This document shows positions 37,215 through 45,079 of a DNA stretch of 64,000 bases, piece by piece. This DNA is from Nocardiopsis sp. N85. Lineage in GTDB: Bacteria > Actinomycetota > Actinomycetes > Streptosporangiales > Streptosporangiaceae. The notes under the pieces were generated by a model. That model was not told the origin of the DNA. It did no database searches and worked only from the letters and a program-made list of their open reading frames with translations. The stretch covers positions 248,001 through 312,000 of the forward strand of contig NZ_JARBUT010000003.1 of the NCBI RefSeq assembly GCF_028882275.1. Reading direction: 5' to 3'. Position numbers and translations under genes: made by a program. How positions within the stretch are numbered: position 1 is the first letter of the stretch; each line of letters opens with the position of its first letter.

Positions 37215-37238
37215 AACTATTGTCAAGCGACAACAGTT
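37215..37238. promoter_or_regulatory. 24-bp near-perfect palindrome after marR, with TTGACA
   Basis: Arms AACTATTGTC and GACAACAGTT match at 9 of 10 positions around AAGC. The leftward strand reads GTTGTCGCTTGACAA, matching the site before rsbR at 14 of 15 bases, and it contains TTGACA with CATTGT 17 bases on, a weak possible promoter running antisense to marR. Confidence 0.5.
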
Positions 37239-37260
37239 ACCATCAGGGCGGACGCACACC

Positions 37261-37296
37261 CGAAGGGCCCCCCACCGCCCGGTGAGGAGCCCTTCG
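37261..37296. terminator. Hairpin terminator after marR
   Basis: Stem CGAAGGGC / GCCCTTCG with an inner CACCG-CC-CGGTG helix; probably ends marR and perhaps the convergent glycosyltransferase transcript. Confidence 0.55.
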
Positions 37297-37501
37297 TCGT
37301 TCACGGTTCAGCGCGGGGCGCCGGGGCCGTCCCGGCCCTGCGGCGGCGGGTTCCCCTGCCCCCGAGGGGGCGGACGGTGCGGTGCCTCGGGTTCGGCGGC
37401 CCGGACCACGATCACGACCAACGGACCGGAGAACACGATCCTCCCCGGGGTGTGGGACCCCCAGGACGTGGAGGCGGGGCGCCCCTCATGGCACGGGCGG
37501 C

Positions 37502-38467
37502 TCAGATCACCGGGGGGCGACCGGCGCGGGTCATGCGCCAGGCGGTGGACCAGCGGATCGGGGTGCGCGGGCCCGCGTCCTCGCGCCAGCCCTCGCGGAA
37601 GCCCGCGAACCAGGCCTTGAGGGAGGCGCGGTCGCGCTCGCGCAGCACGGTCAGGAGGACCCAGGTGCCCAGGTAGACGAACGCCAGCGGCCAGGGCAGG
37701 TTGCGGCGGGCCAGCCACACCCGGTTGCGGGCGTTGAGGCGGTAGAAGTTCTCGTGCCGCGTCGGGGCGACCGCCGGGTGGTACATGACCGCCTCGGCGT
37801 CGTACTCGATGGTGTACCCGGAGTCCATGACCCGCCAGGCGAGGTCGGTCTCCTCGTGGGCGTAGAAGAAGTCGCCCGGCAGACCGCCGCCGGCCTCGAA
37901 GGCGGTACGGCGGATCGCGCAGGCGCCGCCGAGGAAGGTGGTGACCACGCTGGAGCGGCGCGGGTCGCCGACCCGCAGCCGGGGCACGTGCCGACGCTGG
38001 TCGGGGCCGCCGTCGGGGTCGGCGATGCGGAAGGACAGGGCGCCCAGGGACGGTTCGGCCGCGAACCGTTCGCGCACGTGCCGGGCCAGGTCGGTGGACC
38101 GGTACCAGCCGTCGTCGTCCAGGAAGAGGATCACGTCCCCGTGGGCCGCGCGCACGCCGTGGTTGCGCCCCTCGGGGATACCGACGTTCTCCGGCAGCCG
38201 GACGGTGACCACACCCTCGGGCAGTTCGGGGAGATCCGAGCCGTTACCGACGACGATCACCTCGACGTCGGCGCCCTCCTGCTCGAACACGCTGGTGATG
38301 GCGCGGCGCAGCTCGGCGGGACGGTTGCCCATGGTGAGCAGAACGCAGGAGAGGCTGGGTTTGCTACCGGACACCTGGGGACGGCTCCGTTCGGTTCTGG
38401 ACCCTGGGGAGACCTCCGCCTCGGACTCCTCGGGGTCCGACCGGGGCGGAATCACGGGTGTGGTCAT
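37502..38467 (-). CDS. GT2-family glycosyltransferase
   Basis: A 321-residue GT-A transferase. After a hydrophilic leader of about 35 residues the fold begins SLSCVLLTMGNRP; the donor metal motif is FLDDDGWYR (about 114-122), GGACAIRR marks the acceptor region and EETDLAWRV is the catalytic-base ED-type motif. A hydrophobic stretch near 265-285 (LPWPLAFVYLGTWVLLTVL) suggests a membrane contact. It is the last gene of the leftward run with the CDP-alcohol transferase, 156 bases after it, and probably modifies the same envelope product. Confidence 0.88.
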   Translation of the reverse strand: MTTPVIPPRSDPEESEAEVSPGSRTERSRPQVSGSKPSLSCVLLTMGNRPAELRRAITSVFEQEGADVEVIVVGNGSDLPELPEGVVTVRLPENVGIPEGRNHGVRAAHGDVILFLDDDGWYRSTDLARHVRERFAAEPSLGALSFRIADPDGGPDQRRHVPRLRVGDPRRSSVVTTFLGGACAIRRTAFEAGGGLPGDFFYAHEETDLAWRVMDSGYTIEYDAEAVMYHPAVAPTRHENFYRLNARNRVWLARRNLPWPLAFVYLGTWVLLTVLRERDRASLKAWFAGFREGWREDAGPRTPIRWSTAWRMTRAGRPPVI

Positions 38468-38623
38468 GTTCGGGACCGTATCAGTGGACGACAGGCTTCC
38501 TGCAGATTGACGGAGACCGACATTCGCAGAAACAGGCTAACGAAAGGATAAAGGCCAGGTGTACGGGGCCACGGACGGGGTAGTGTCCGCGGCCCCGTAT
38601 GTGACGGGAACGTCACCGACGCG

Positions 38624-39394
38624 TTATTCGAGGCGGCGCGAGGCCACCACGCTCACGAAGTGGGCGACGCTCATGAGCGCCGCCACCGCCGCGCAGGCGG
38701 CGACGAGGACGCGGGTGGCGGTCAGGTCTCCGAGGACCACGTCCACCACGGCGGCCACCACGATGAGCAGCGAGAGCTCCACGGCCTGGATGAGCCGGTG
38801 GACCATGAGGGCGGACGCCAGCCGCCGGGCCAGACTCAGGCCGGACGAACGCGGACGCATCGCCTCGTCGGTGACCTTCTCCGGCAATCCGGCCTTGGCC
38901 CGGGCCACCACGACGTTGTCGGTCTCGGCCTTGATGAGCGCGACGCCGATCGCGCCGATCATGCCCAGGATGACCCAGCCGCCCGCCTCCCCATCGCCCT
39001 GGGCACGCACGCCCAGACCGATGAGGAGCGCGATCTCGGACACGTAGTGCCCGATCCGGTCCAGGTAGATCCCGGTGACACTGGTGCGTCCGGTGTACCG
39101 GGCCACCTCGCCGTCGGAGCAGTCCAACAGCAGGTAGATCTGGATCATCAGGGCGGCGACCAGGGCCGTCCACGGGCCGCCGAAGGCGACGACCACCCCT
39201 GCCAGAACGCCGAACGCCATCATCAGGTAGGTGATGGGGTTCGGCGGCACGCCGAGCCGGACGAACACGGTGCTGACGTAGGGCGAGAGGTCCCTCATGT
39301 AGAGGCGGCCCGCCCAGTGCTCCTCGTTCGTCCGCTCCTTGATCCCCGCGGGCTGGCCGCCCGCGCGGACCTCAGCGACCGACGGCTTCGACAT
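38624..39394 (-). CDS. CDP-alcohol phosphatidyltransferase-family membrane enzyme
   Basis: A 256-residue integral membrane protein of the family that moves a phospho-alcohol from a CDP-alcohol to an acceptor. The signature DxxDGxxAR-x8-GxxxDxxxD reads DCSDGEVAR (91-99) ... GIYLDRIGH (108-116): the first three Asp are present, but the fourth, usually the catalytic base, is His116. Transmembrane helices lie near 55-75, 76-95, 115-130, 140-155 and two near the end. The ATG at 39394 is preferred, with GGAG 11 bases upstream; GTG 39406 is the alternative. It overlaps the dehydrogenase gene. Confidence 0.9.
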   Translation of the reverse strand: MSKPSVAEVRAGGQPAGIKERTNEEHWAGRLYMRDLSPYVSTVFVRLGVPPNPITYLMMAFGVLAGVVVAFGGPWTALVAALMIQIYLLLDCSDGEVARYTGRTSVTGIYLDRIGHYVSEIALLIGLGVRAQGDGEAGGWVILGMIGAIGVALIKAETDNVVVARAKAGLPEKVTDEAMRPRSSGLSLARRLASALMVHRLIQAVELSLLIVVAAVVDVVLGDLTATRVLVAACAAVAALMSVAHFVSVVASRRLE

Positions 39395-40439
39395 AGTCGG
39401 CGACACTCCGCCCGATCTCGTGCTCTGAGAGGTTGAGGTGCTCCAGGATGGTGAACCGGCCCGGCCGGGTGCCCGGAGCGTGGACCACGGCGCGCGTGAA
39501 CTCCTCCTCGTCGAGGCCGACGTCGGAGGGGATCACGGGCAGCCCGTGGCGGATCAGGCAGTCGCGGATCTCGCCCAGGCGCGCCTCGGACCAGCCCAGG
39601 TGGCGGACCCGCAGGAAGGACGCGTACAGCGCGCCCAGACCGGCGAGTTCGCCGTGGTTCCCGGCAGTCGGGTGGAGCTGGGTGACGGCGTGCAGGATCT
39701 CGTGGCAGGCGCCACTGGCCGGCCGGCTCGACCCGGCCACCGACATGGCCATCCCGGACAGGACCAGTCCTTCGGCCAGGACCGTGAGGAAGGCGTCGGA
39801 GTCGACCGAGTCGGGCCGGTGCAGGATCGCCTCGGCCGCGACCCGCGCGAAGGTGACGGCCATGCCGTCGACCGGCTCGCCGTTGGTCCGGCCCGACAGC
39901 TCCCAGTCCTCGATGGCGGAGATGTTGCTGACCACGTCCCCGATGCCGGAGCGGACCAGACGGGAGGGCGCGGCCCGGACGTAGTCGAGGTCGATGACCA
40001 CGGCGATGGGCATGGTGACCCCGATCGAGGGCTTGCCGCCCTCGTGCTCCAGGGAGCTGACCGGGGAGGCGACGCCGTCGTGGGCGAGGTTGGTGGCGAC
40101 CGCCACCATGGGGATGCCCGCCATCGTCGCGGCGAACTTGGTGACGTCGATGGTCTTGCCGCCACCGATGCCGGCCACGGCCTCGTAGGCGCCCGAGCGT
40201 AGCTTCTTGCCCAGTTCGGTGGCGGCGTCGACGGTGCCCTCCTCGACCCGGAACACCTCGCAGTGCGGCAGGTCGAGATCGGCGGCGATCTGTTCACCCT
40301 GCCCCGGGCCGACGGCGACGGCGATCCGTCCCTCGGTGGCGATGCGCCGGTCGACGAGCACCGATCCGAGCGAGGCGATGGCCCCGCGCCGGACGTCGAT
40401 GGACAACGGCGAGGGCAGCATTCGGGCTAGTAGCGGCAC
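39372..40439 (-). CDS. Iron-containing alcohol dehydrogenase family, glycerol-1-phosphate dehydrogenase-like
   Basis: A 355-residue NAD(P)-dependent dehydrogenase. GIGGGKTIDVTKFAA is the cofactor loop. Metal ligands are visible as the Asp in SGIGDVVSN, the His in CHEILHAV and the His in GNHGELAG, the order seen in G1P dehydrogenases (AraM type). It probably makes a polyol phosphate, such as glycerol-1-phosphate from dihydroxyacetone phosphate, for the neighbouring nucleotidyltransferase. The GTG at 40439 has GGGAG five bases upstream and overlaps the preceding stop by 13 bases; an ATG at 40421 has no such site. Confidence 0.88.
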   Translation of the reverse strand: MPLLARMLPSPLSIDVRRGAIASLGSVLVDRRIATEGRIAVAVGPGQGEQIAADLDLPHCEVFRVEEGTVDAATELGKKLRSGAYEAVAGIGGGKTIDVTKFAATMAGIPMVAVATNLAHDGVASPVSSLEHEGGKPSIGVTMPIAVVIDLDYVRAAPSRLVRSGIGDVVSNISAIEDWELSGRTNGEPVDGMAVTFARVAAEAILHRPDSVDSDAFLTVLAEGLVLSGMAMSVAGSSRPASGACHEILHAVTQLHPTAGNHGELAGLGALYASFLRVRHLGWSEARLGEIRDCLIRHGLPVIPSDVGLDEEEFTRAVVHAPGTRPGRFTILEHLNLSEHEIGRSVADYVEAVGR

Positions 40440-41158
40440 GCGATCTCCCGAGCCTTGGCGAGGTCGTCGTGGTTGTCGACCTCGACCCACGCGACCTGGC
40501 CGATGGGGGCGATGGCGATCTTCTCGCCGCGTCGGACGAGCTCCTGGTAGCCGTCCTCGTAGTAGAGCTGCGGGTCGCGCTCCCAGGTGGCCTGGAGGGC
40601 GTCGGCGAGGCGGGCGTCGAGGGAGCCCTCGATGAGGGTGGCGCCGATGTACTCGCCGGCGGCGGTGGCCGGGTCCATGAGCTTGGTGATGGTGGCGAGG
40701 TGACCGTCCTCGTCGAGGGTCACCTTCATCTCCTCGTCGGCAAGGCTTTTCACGTTGTCCACCGCGAGGAGGAGTTCCGGTCCCCGAGCGGCGAGTAGCG
40801 TTTCCTCGACACTCACCGGGTGCACGGTGTCACCGTTGACGAGGAGGACGCCCTCGGAGAAGAACTCGCGCGCGGTCCACAGGGAGTAGGCGTTGTTCCA
40901 CTCCTCGGCCTTGTCGTTGTAGCTGAGGGTGATCTTCACACCGTGGCGCTCTTCCAGCGCCTCCTTGCGGGCCTCGACGGCCTCCGCGCGGTAACCGACC
41001 ACGACGACGACGTCGGTCAGCCCGGCCGCGGCCAGGTTGCCCAGTGAGATGTCCATGATGGTCGTCTCACCGTCGACGGGCACCAGGGCCTTCGGGAGGG
41101 TGTCGGTGTAGGGGCGCAGACGTCGACCCGCGCCTGCGGCGAGAACCATTCCGAGCAT
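40427..41158 (-). CDS. Sugar/polyol-phosphate nucleotidyltransferase
   Basis: A 243-residue nucleotidyltransferase. The signature AAGAGRRLRPYTDTLPKAL at 7-25 binds the nucleotide phosphates; NGDTV (about 108-112) and the late VEVDNHDDL carry metal-binding Asp residues. The size and YNDKAEEWNNAYSLW motif resemble small cytidylyltransferases (phosphocholine or inositol-phosphate type) more than long hexose-1-phosphate enzymes. Between a dehydrogenase and a CDP-alcohol transferase it most likely makes a CDP-polyol; the base and alcohol are inference. GTG or ATG near 41158 starts the protein directly at the first strand. Confidence 0.88.
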   Translation of the reverse strand: MLGMVLAAGAGRRLRPYTDTLPKALVPVDGETTIMDISLGNLAAAGLTDVVVVVGYRAEAVEARKEALEERHGVKITLSYNDKAEEWNNAYSLWTAREFFSEGVLLVNGDTVHPVSVEETLLAARGPELLLAVDNVKSLADEEMKVTLDEDGHLATITKLMDPATAAGEYIGATLIEGSLDARLADALQATWERDPQLYYEDGYQELVRRGEKIAIAPIGQVAWVEVDNHDDLAKAREIACRY

Positions 41159-41189
41159 GCGGGCGTGTTCCTCCTTAGCGGGGAGGCTC

Positions 41190-41951
41190 TCACGCCTCCC
41201 CGTTCGTTCCGGCGACCGATGAAGGGTCGCCTTCCTGGCCGTACCCGGTCCGGGGGTGTCCGGGATCGGCGCCGTCCCGGGGGACGGGGCCCTCCGGACG
41301 CACGTCGGTCACCGGTGTCGCACTCCAGGTGCGCACCGCCTCGATCGTGAGCAGTACCGCCAGGTATCCAGCGAGTATGCCGTAGACCGGGGTGAGCACG
41401 TGCAGCGCACTCCCCGCCGCGACGACGAGCACGCGCCCGTCCCAACCGAGGGTCGCCGAGCGCACCTTCGCCGATCTCGCCACGCCGACCGGGGGACGGG
41501 CGGCGTCATCACGGTGATGCGAGGCGACCGCCACCAAGAGTACGAACACCAGAGGACCGGGTACACCGGAGGCGAGCCCCACGACCGTCAGGTACGCGTA
41601 CTCCATGACGCGCAGTACGGGTGGCACGAACCGGTCGAACCGTCCGTTGTGGGGGTGGCCCGAGGCCGGTCCGGACAGGAGTAGGGCAGCCACCGGTGCG
41701 AACAGGGTAATGCCTGCCGGATGTCCACGATCCGCCGCGAGGAGCGTGAGGACGATCAGGGCCGCCGCCAAAGCCGTCGGAAGCGGCGGGGCGGCTCCGG
41801 GGGAGATCCGCCCGAGAAGCCGGCAAATATGACCATCATCACGAAGATATCGCAGGTCGGGCATGACTCCGAGCCGTGCCCGGGGCCTCGGAGCACGCTC
41901 GCGGACGGCGTCTTCCCCGGTGGGGTCCGGTGTCTGCGGACGGCTCATCAT
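41190..41951 (-). CDS. DUF5941-type membrane protein
   Basis: A 253-residue protein. About 50 hydrophilic residues precede hydrophobic segments near 57-75, 80-95, 110-145 and 178-203. The central GRFDRFVPPVLRVMEYAYL region resembles the DUF5941 domain, which in relatives is joined to CDP-alcohol transferase-like domains. Its ATG overlaps the preceding stop as ATGA. It is followed by the nucleotidyltransferase gene 31 bases downstream, so the whole set from 42607 to 37502 looks like one operon. Confidence 0.75.
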   Translation of the reverse strand: MMSRPQTPDPTGEDAVRERAPRPRARLGVMPDLRYLRDDGHICRLLGRISPGAAPPLPTALAAALIVLTLLAADRGHPAGITLFAPVAALLLSGPASGHPHNGRFDRFVPPVLRVMEYAYLTVVGLASGVPGPLVFVLLVAVASHHRDDAARPPVGVARSAKVRSATLGWDGRVLVVAAGSALHVLTPVYGILAGYLAVLLTIEAVRTWSATPVTDVRPEGPVPRDGADPGHPRTGYGQEGDPSSVAGTNGEA

Positions 41952-42607
41952 CGCCTCCCGCGGGCGGAGGAGGGGTCGACGAGGGCCGCGGTGACGGCGA
42001 CGACGCAGCCGACGATGAGCGTGATGAAGGAGACCCGGGCGTCCCAGAGCGTGGCCGTGACCGCGATCGCCAGGAAACGGACGGGCTGGGGGAAGATCAG
42101 GACCCGACGGGCGAGGTCGGCCAGGGGCGCGCTCCGCCGCCCCGGCCCCGGGTGGCGCGGATCATCGGAGGGTTCGGCGTCGCCCGGCGGACACGGGCGC
42201 GCCGGGGGCGCGGGCGGGGCCTCGCGCGCCACCAGGAAGCAGTCGCGCAGCGCCAGGGCCACCAGGGCTCCGGCCGCCCACCCCCAGGCGCCGCCGATCC
42301 CCGCCAGGACCGCGCCGATCGCCAGCCCCAGGTAGACGACGTACTCGCGCAACTGCGCGAGCATCGCCGCGAGCCACAGGGTGAGGGCGTCGCGCCGACC
42401 GACGCGCATGCGTTCGCGGACGGAGTCGCAGAACAGCACGGCCACGAGGAAGGCGGAACCGGCCAGGCCGCCGATGGTGTCGGGTCGGGTGAACCAGATG
42501 GCGGCCCCGACCGCGGCCATCACGGCGATCCGGCTCATTCCCGCCCGGGTGACGTGCCTGCGTTCCAGGAGCCGCGCGGTCGACCGCGCCGCCGTGCCGT
42601 TGGCCAT
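41948..42607 (-). CDS. Polytopic membrane protein, possibly degenerate CDP-alcohol transferase paralogue
   Basis: A 219-residue protein with hydrophobic segments at about 28-45, 50-62, 82-105, 108-122 and 180-208. The core FLVAVLFCDSVRERM ... QLREYVVYLGLAIG is laid out like the neighbouring CDP-alcohol transferase (IYLLLDCSDGEVAR ... GHYVSEIALLIGLG), but the Asp residues needed for catalysis are missing. This resemblance is by eye only. With the DUF5941 protein it may be a split form of the fused proteins in relatives. The ATG at 42607 has AGAGGGA upstream. Confidence 0.68.
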   Translation of the reverse strand: MANGTAARSTARLLERRHVTRAGMSRIAVMAAVGAAIWFTRPDTIGGLAGSAFLVAVLFCDSVRERMRVGRRDALTLWLAAMLAQLREYVVYLGLAIGAVLAGIGGAWGWAAGALVALALRDCFLVAREAPPAPPARPCPPGDAEPSDDPRHPGPGRRSAPLADLARRVLIFPQPVRFLAIAVTATLWDARVSFITLIVGCVVAVTAALVDPSSARGRR

Positions 42608-42658
42608 GGACGTGTCCCTCTCGAATCGCACAGTGAGGGCAACCGTCGCTTACGCTCT

Positions 42659-42672
42659 GTAGTCATTCAATC
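42659..42672 (+). repeat. GTAGTCATTCAATC motif, copy 1
   Basis: Fourteen bases identical to 53423-53436; 19 of 22 match when extended to the left. Located 52 bases before the start of the leftward membrane gene, and AT-richer than its surroundings. Confidence 0.5.
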
Positions 42673-42878
42673 ACTGACACGCCAATGGTGTCCGTTTGGC
42701 CTGGTCGGCGCGGCATACGGGTTTTTCGGCCAGGTCAGATGCCAAAGTGCGCACCGCCGGAATGCTCCGGCGATGCGCACCGTGATCTTCTCGGGCCTCG
42801 GCTCCGGCACGCCCTGACCCACCACCCTCGACCGGCGGCCTCCGGAACCCCGGGGCGCCCTCGCGAAAGGGGGACGGG

Positions 42879-43757
42879 TCAGGCGGCCTGGCCGCCGTCC
42901 TTGCCCTCCTCGGCCTTCTTCTCGGCCTCTTCCGCACGCTTCTTCTTGGCCTCGTCGGCCTTCTTGCGCTTGGCGATCTCGGCCTTGGTGTCCTCGTTGT
43001 ACGCGGCCAGCGCGGCCTCGATATCGGTGTCCACCGCCAGGGAGCCGCCCTTGATGTACAGGCCCCGGTTGCAGAACCGGCGCAGGTCCCCCTCGTTGTG
43101 GGAGACCAGGACCATGGTCCGGTGGTTGGCCAGCATCCGCTCGATGGCCTCGTAGCACTTGCGCTTGAAGGCCTTGTCGCCCACCGCGAGCACCTCGTCG
43201 ACCAGCATGATCGGGTGCTCCAGCTGAGAGATCAGGGCGAAGCCCAGCCGCACCTTCATGCCGCTGGAGTAGTGGCGGACCGGGGTGTCCACGAACTTCG
43301 ACTTGATCTCGGCGAAGTCGACGATCTCCTCGAAGCGCTCGTCGATCTGCTTCTCGCTCATCCCGTGCAGGGAACCCACCAGGTACACGTTCTCGCGGCC
43401 GGTGAGGTTGTCGTTGAAGCCGGCGCGCAGCTCCAGCAGCGGCGCGACCTTGCCCCGGACGTGCACCTCGCCCTCATCGGGGATGAGCACACCGGCGATC
43501 ATCTTGAGCAGGGTGGACTTACCGGTGCCGTTCTTGCCGACGATGCCCACGCAGTCGCCGCGGGCGACCTCGAAGGACACGTCGCGCAGCGGCCAGAACT
43601 CGTCACCCTCGGCGTTGGGGTCGCGTTTGGTGCCGTGGATGAACATCTCACGCAGGCTGCGCTTGCGACGGCGGTTGACGGCGAACTTGACACCGAGCCC
43701 CTTGGCCTCGATGACCGGGCCGGTCGCCAGGTCGGCGCCGTAATCGGTCTGCGCCAT
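42879..43757 (-). CDS. Polysaccharide/teichoic acid ABC exporter, ATP-binding subunit (Wzt/TagH-like)
   Basis: A 292-residue ATPase. Walker A is GIVGKNGTGKST, the Q-loop region reads LLELRAGFNDNLTGREN, the signature YSSGMKVRLGFAL and Walker B IMLVDEVLAVGD. FNDNLTGREN and the RRRKRSLREM N-terminus are typical of polysaccharide exporters. Instead of a sugar-binding C-terminal domain it has a Lys/Glu/Ala-rich coiled tail of about 40 residues. The ATG at 43757 overlaps the permease stop as TGATG. Confidence 0.94.
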   Translation of the reverse strand: MAQTDYGADLATGPVIEAKGLGVKFAVNRRRKRSLREMFIHGTKRDPNAEGDEFWPLRDVSFEVARGDCVGIVGKNGTGKSTLLKMIAGVLIPDEGEVHVRGKVAPLLELRAGFNDNLTGRENVYLVGSLHGMSEKQIDERFEEIVDFAEIKSKFVDTPVRHYSSGMKVRLGFALISQLEHPIMLVDEVLAVGDKAFKRKCYEAIERMLANHRTMVLVSHNEGDLRRFCNRGLYIKGGSLAVDTDIEAALAAYNEDTKAEIAKRKKADEAKKKRAEEAEKKAEEGKDGGQAA

Positions 43758-44593
43758 CACAACTCCTTCAGGACGGACATCTCCAAGCGGCGGAACGTCC
43801 AGTATCCGATGATCACCATCAGCAGGGAACCGACCACCGCGGAAGTGATCGCGATCGGCCCCGGGGTCAGTTCCTCGAACCCGGCGAACCACACCGCGCG
43901 GTGCATCTCGAAGATACCCAGCAACGGGTTCATCTGGTAGGCGATCATGAGCCACTCGGGCACCTTCGGCGAGTCCAGCACCAGGGAGGCCGGGTACAGG
44001 ATCGCCGAACCGTAGAACAGGATGCGGGAGGCGATCCGCACGAGCCGCTCGACGTCGCGCACCAGGACGTTGACCGAGGAGAGCAGCAGCGTCAGGCCCA
44101 GGCCCATCGTGAACTGGAGCAGGATGGCCAGCGGCAGCCAGACCAGCACGCCCTCCCAGGAGGGGCGGCCGCCCAGGAAGATCACGAAGAGGATGAGCAC
44201 CGGCCAGGTCAGCAGGTACTCGACGAACTTGGTCCCCACGGTGGCCATGGGGAAGATCTCCCGGGGCACCTTCATGGTGGTGATCAGCTTGGAGTGCGTG
44301 ATCATCGCCCGGGGCGCCTCATTGAGGATCGCCCCGAAGGTCGTCCACGGCAGGATCCCGGCCACCAGGAAGAGGAGGAAACCTCCGTACGCCGGCGCGT
44401 CGGCCGGCATGCCCCGGTCGGCTTGGAGAATGACCCCGAAGACGAAGAAGTAGACCAGGGTCAGAGCCAGCGGCTCCAACATCGTCCACGCGTAACCCAG
44501 AATGGACTGCTGGTACTTGACCTTCAGGTCGCGTCGGACCAGGAGGCCGACGACCTTCCGGTGCTCCCAGACGGCCAGCGCCCTTGACGCCAC
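43757..44593 (-). CDS. Polysaccharide/teichoic acid ABC exporter, permease subunit (Wzm/TagG-like)
   Basis: A 278-residue ABC-2 permease with six hydrophobic segments. The N-terminal amphipathic VRRDLKVKYQQSILGYAW and the first helices PLALTLVYFFVFGVI are typical of O-antigen and teichoic-acid exporters. The GTG at 44593 is preferred because GGAGG lies five bases upstream; a TTG at 44605 would put that site inside the gene. It works with the ATPase encoded directly downstream to move lipid-linked polymer across the membrane. Confidence 0.93.
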   Translation of the reverse strand: MASRALAVWEHRKVVGLLVRRDLKVKYQQSILGYAWTMLEPLALTLVYFFVFGVILQADRGMPADAPAYGGFLLFLVAGILPWTTFGAILNEAPRAMITHSKLITTMKVPREIFPMATVGTKFVEYLLTWPVLILFVIFLGGRPSWEGVLVWLPLAILLQFTMGLGLTLLLSSVNVLVRDVERLVRIASRILFYGSAILYPASLVLDSPKVPEWLMIAYQMNPLLGIFEMHRAVWFAGFEELTPGPIAITSAVVGSLLMVIIGYWTFRRLEMSVLKEL

Positions 44594-45079
44594 CGCCACC
44601 TCCAAGGATCGAAGAATTGTCGCCCGGCACAGGCTCGGGGCCGGACGGTGAGCTCGCGCCTGCGCGCACCGGTCGACACGCGCGGTCCAGGCCCGGATCG
44701 ATCACGACCGGGATACGGGGGAGCGTGTCCGGGCGACCGGGGGATGTCACGGACCGCGCCCGGCTCTCACGACCGCTTCGGAAGGAGGTCGGACCGGGCA
44801 CGTTGAACAGGCGTCCATAGGTTACCGCTGCGACGGACGGGGCGCGCCCACCAACCTGCCGCACATCCGTGTCCGGACCGTGACCACGCGTCGTCGAACC
44901 CCGTCGGCTAGCCTCGGCTCGAAGCATCCGGAAACACGAAGGAAACACACACGCCCTCGACCACGGGCGTTGTCGCCGGTACCGAGAGCCTTATCGCCGA
45001 CGGCCCGTCACCTTCTGTTCCGCGCGCTTGCGGTATCGATTTCCCTTCGATTGGGAAACTGACGATGAGGAGGGGACCG
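44594..45079. promoter_or_regulatory. Divergent promoter region between exporter and cytidylyltransferase genes
   Basis: 486 bases without a convincing gene. It must hold the leftward promoter of the exporter operon and the rightward promoter of the cytidylyltransferase gene. TTTCCC-TTCGATT-GGGAAA (45040-45058) lies just before the latter's ribosome-binding site and could act as operator or 5' hairpin. No riboswitch was recognised. Confidence 0.4.

Larger units (their letters stand above)
37101..37501. other. Gene-free region between marR and a leftward glycosyltransferase
   Basis: About 400 bases with no convincing gene. The left part holds an AT-richer segment with the palindrome at 37215-37238; a hairpin terminator follows at 37261-37296. 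The right part is Pro/Gly-coding GC-rich sequence with only weak frames, including a 42-codon one on the minus strand. Confidence 0.5.

Noticed and set aside
37308..37436. 42-codon minus-strand frame after the GT2 gene, with GGGAGGA before a GTG
   Set aside because: Ribosome-binding site spacing is too short and the peptide is Pro/Arg-rich without features.
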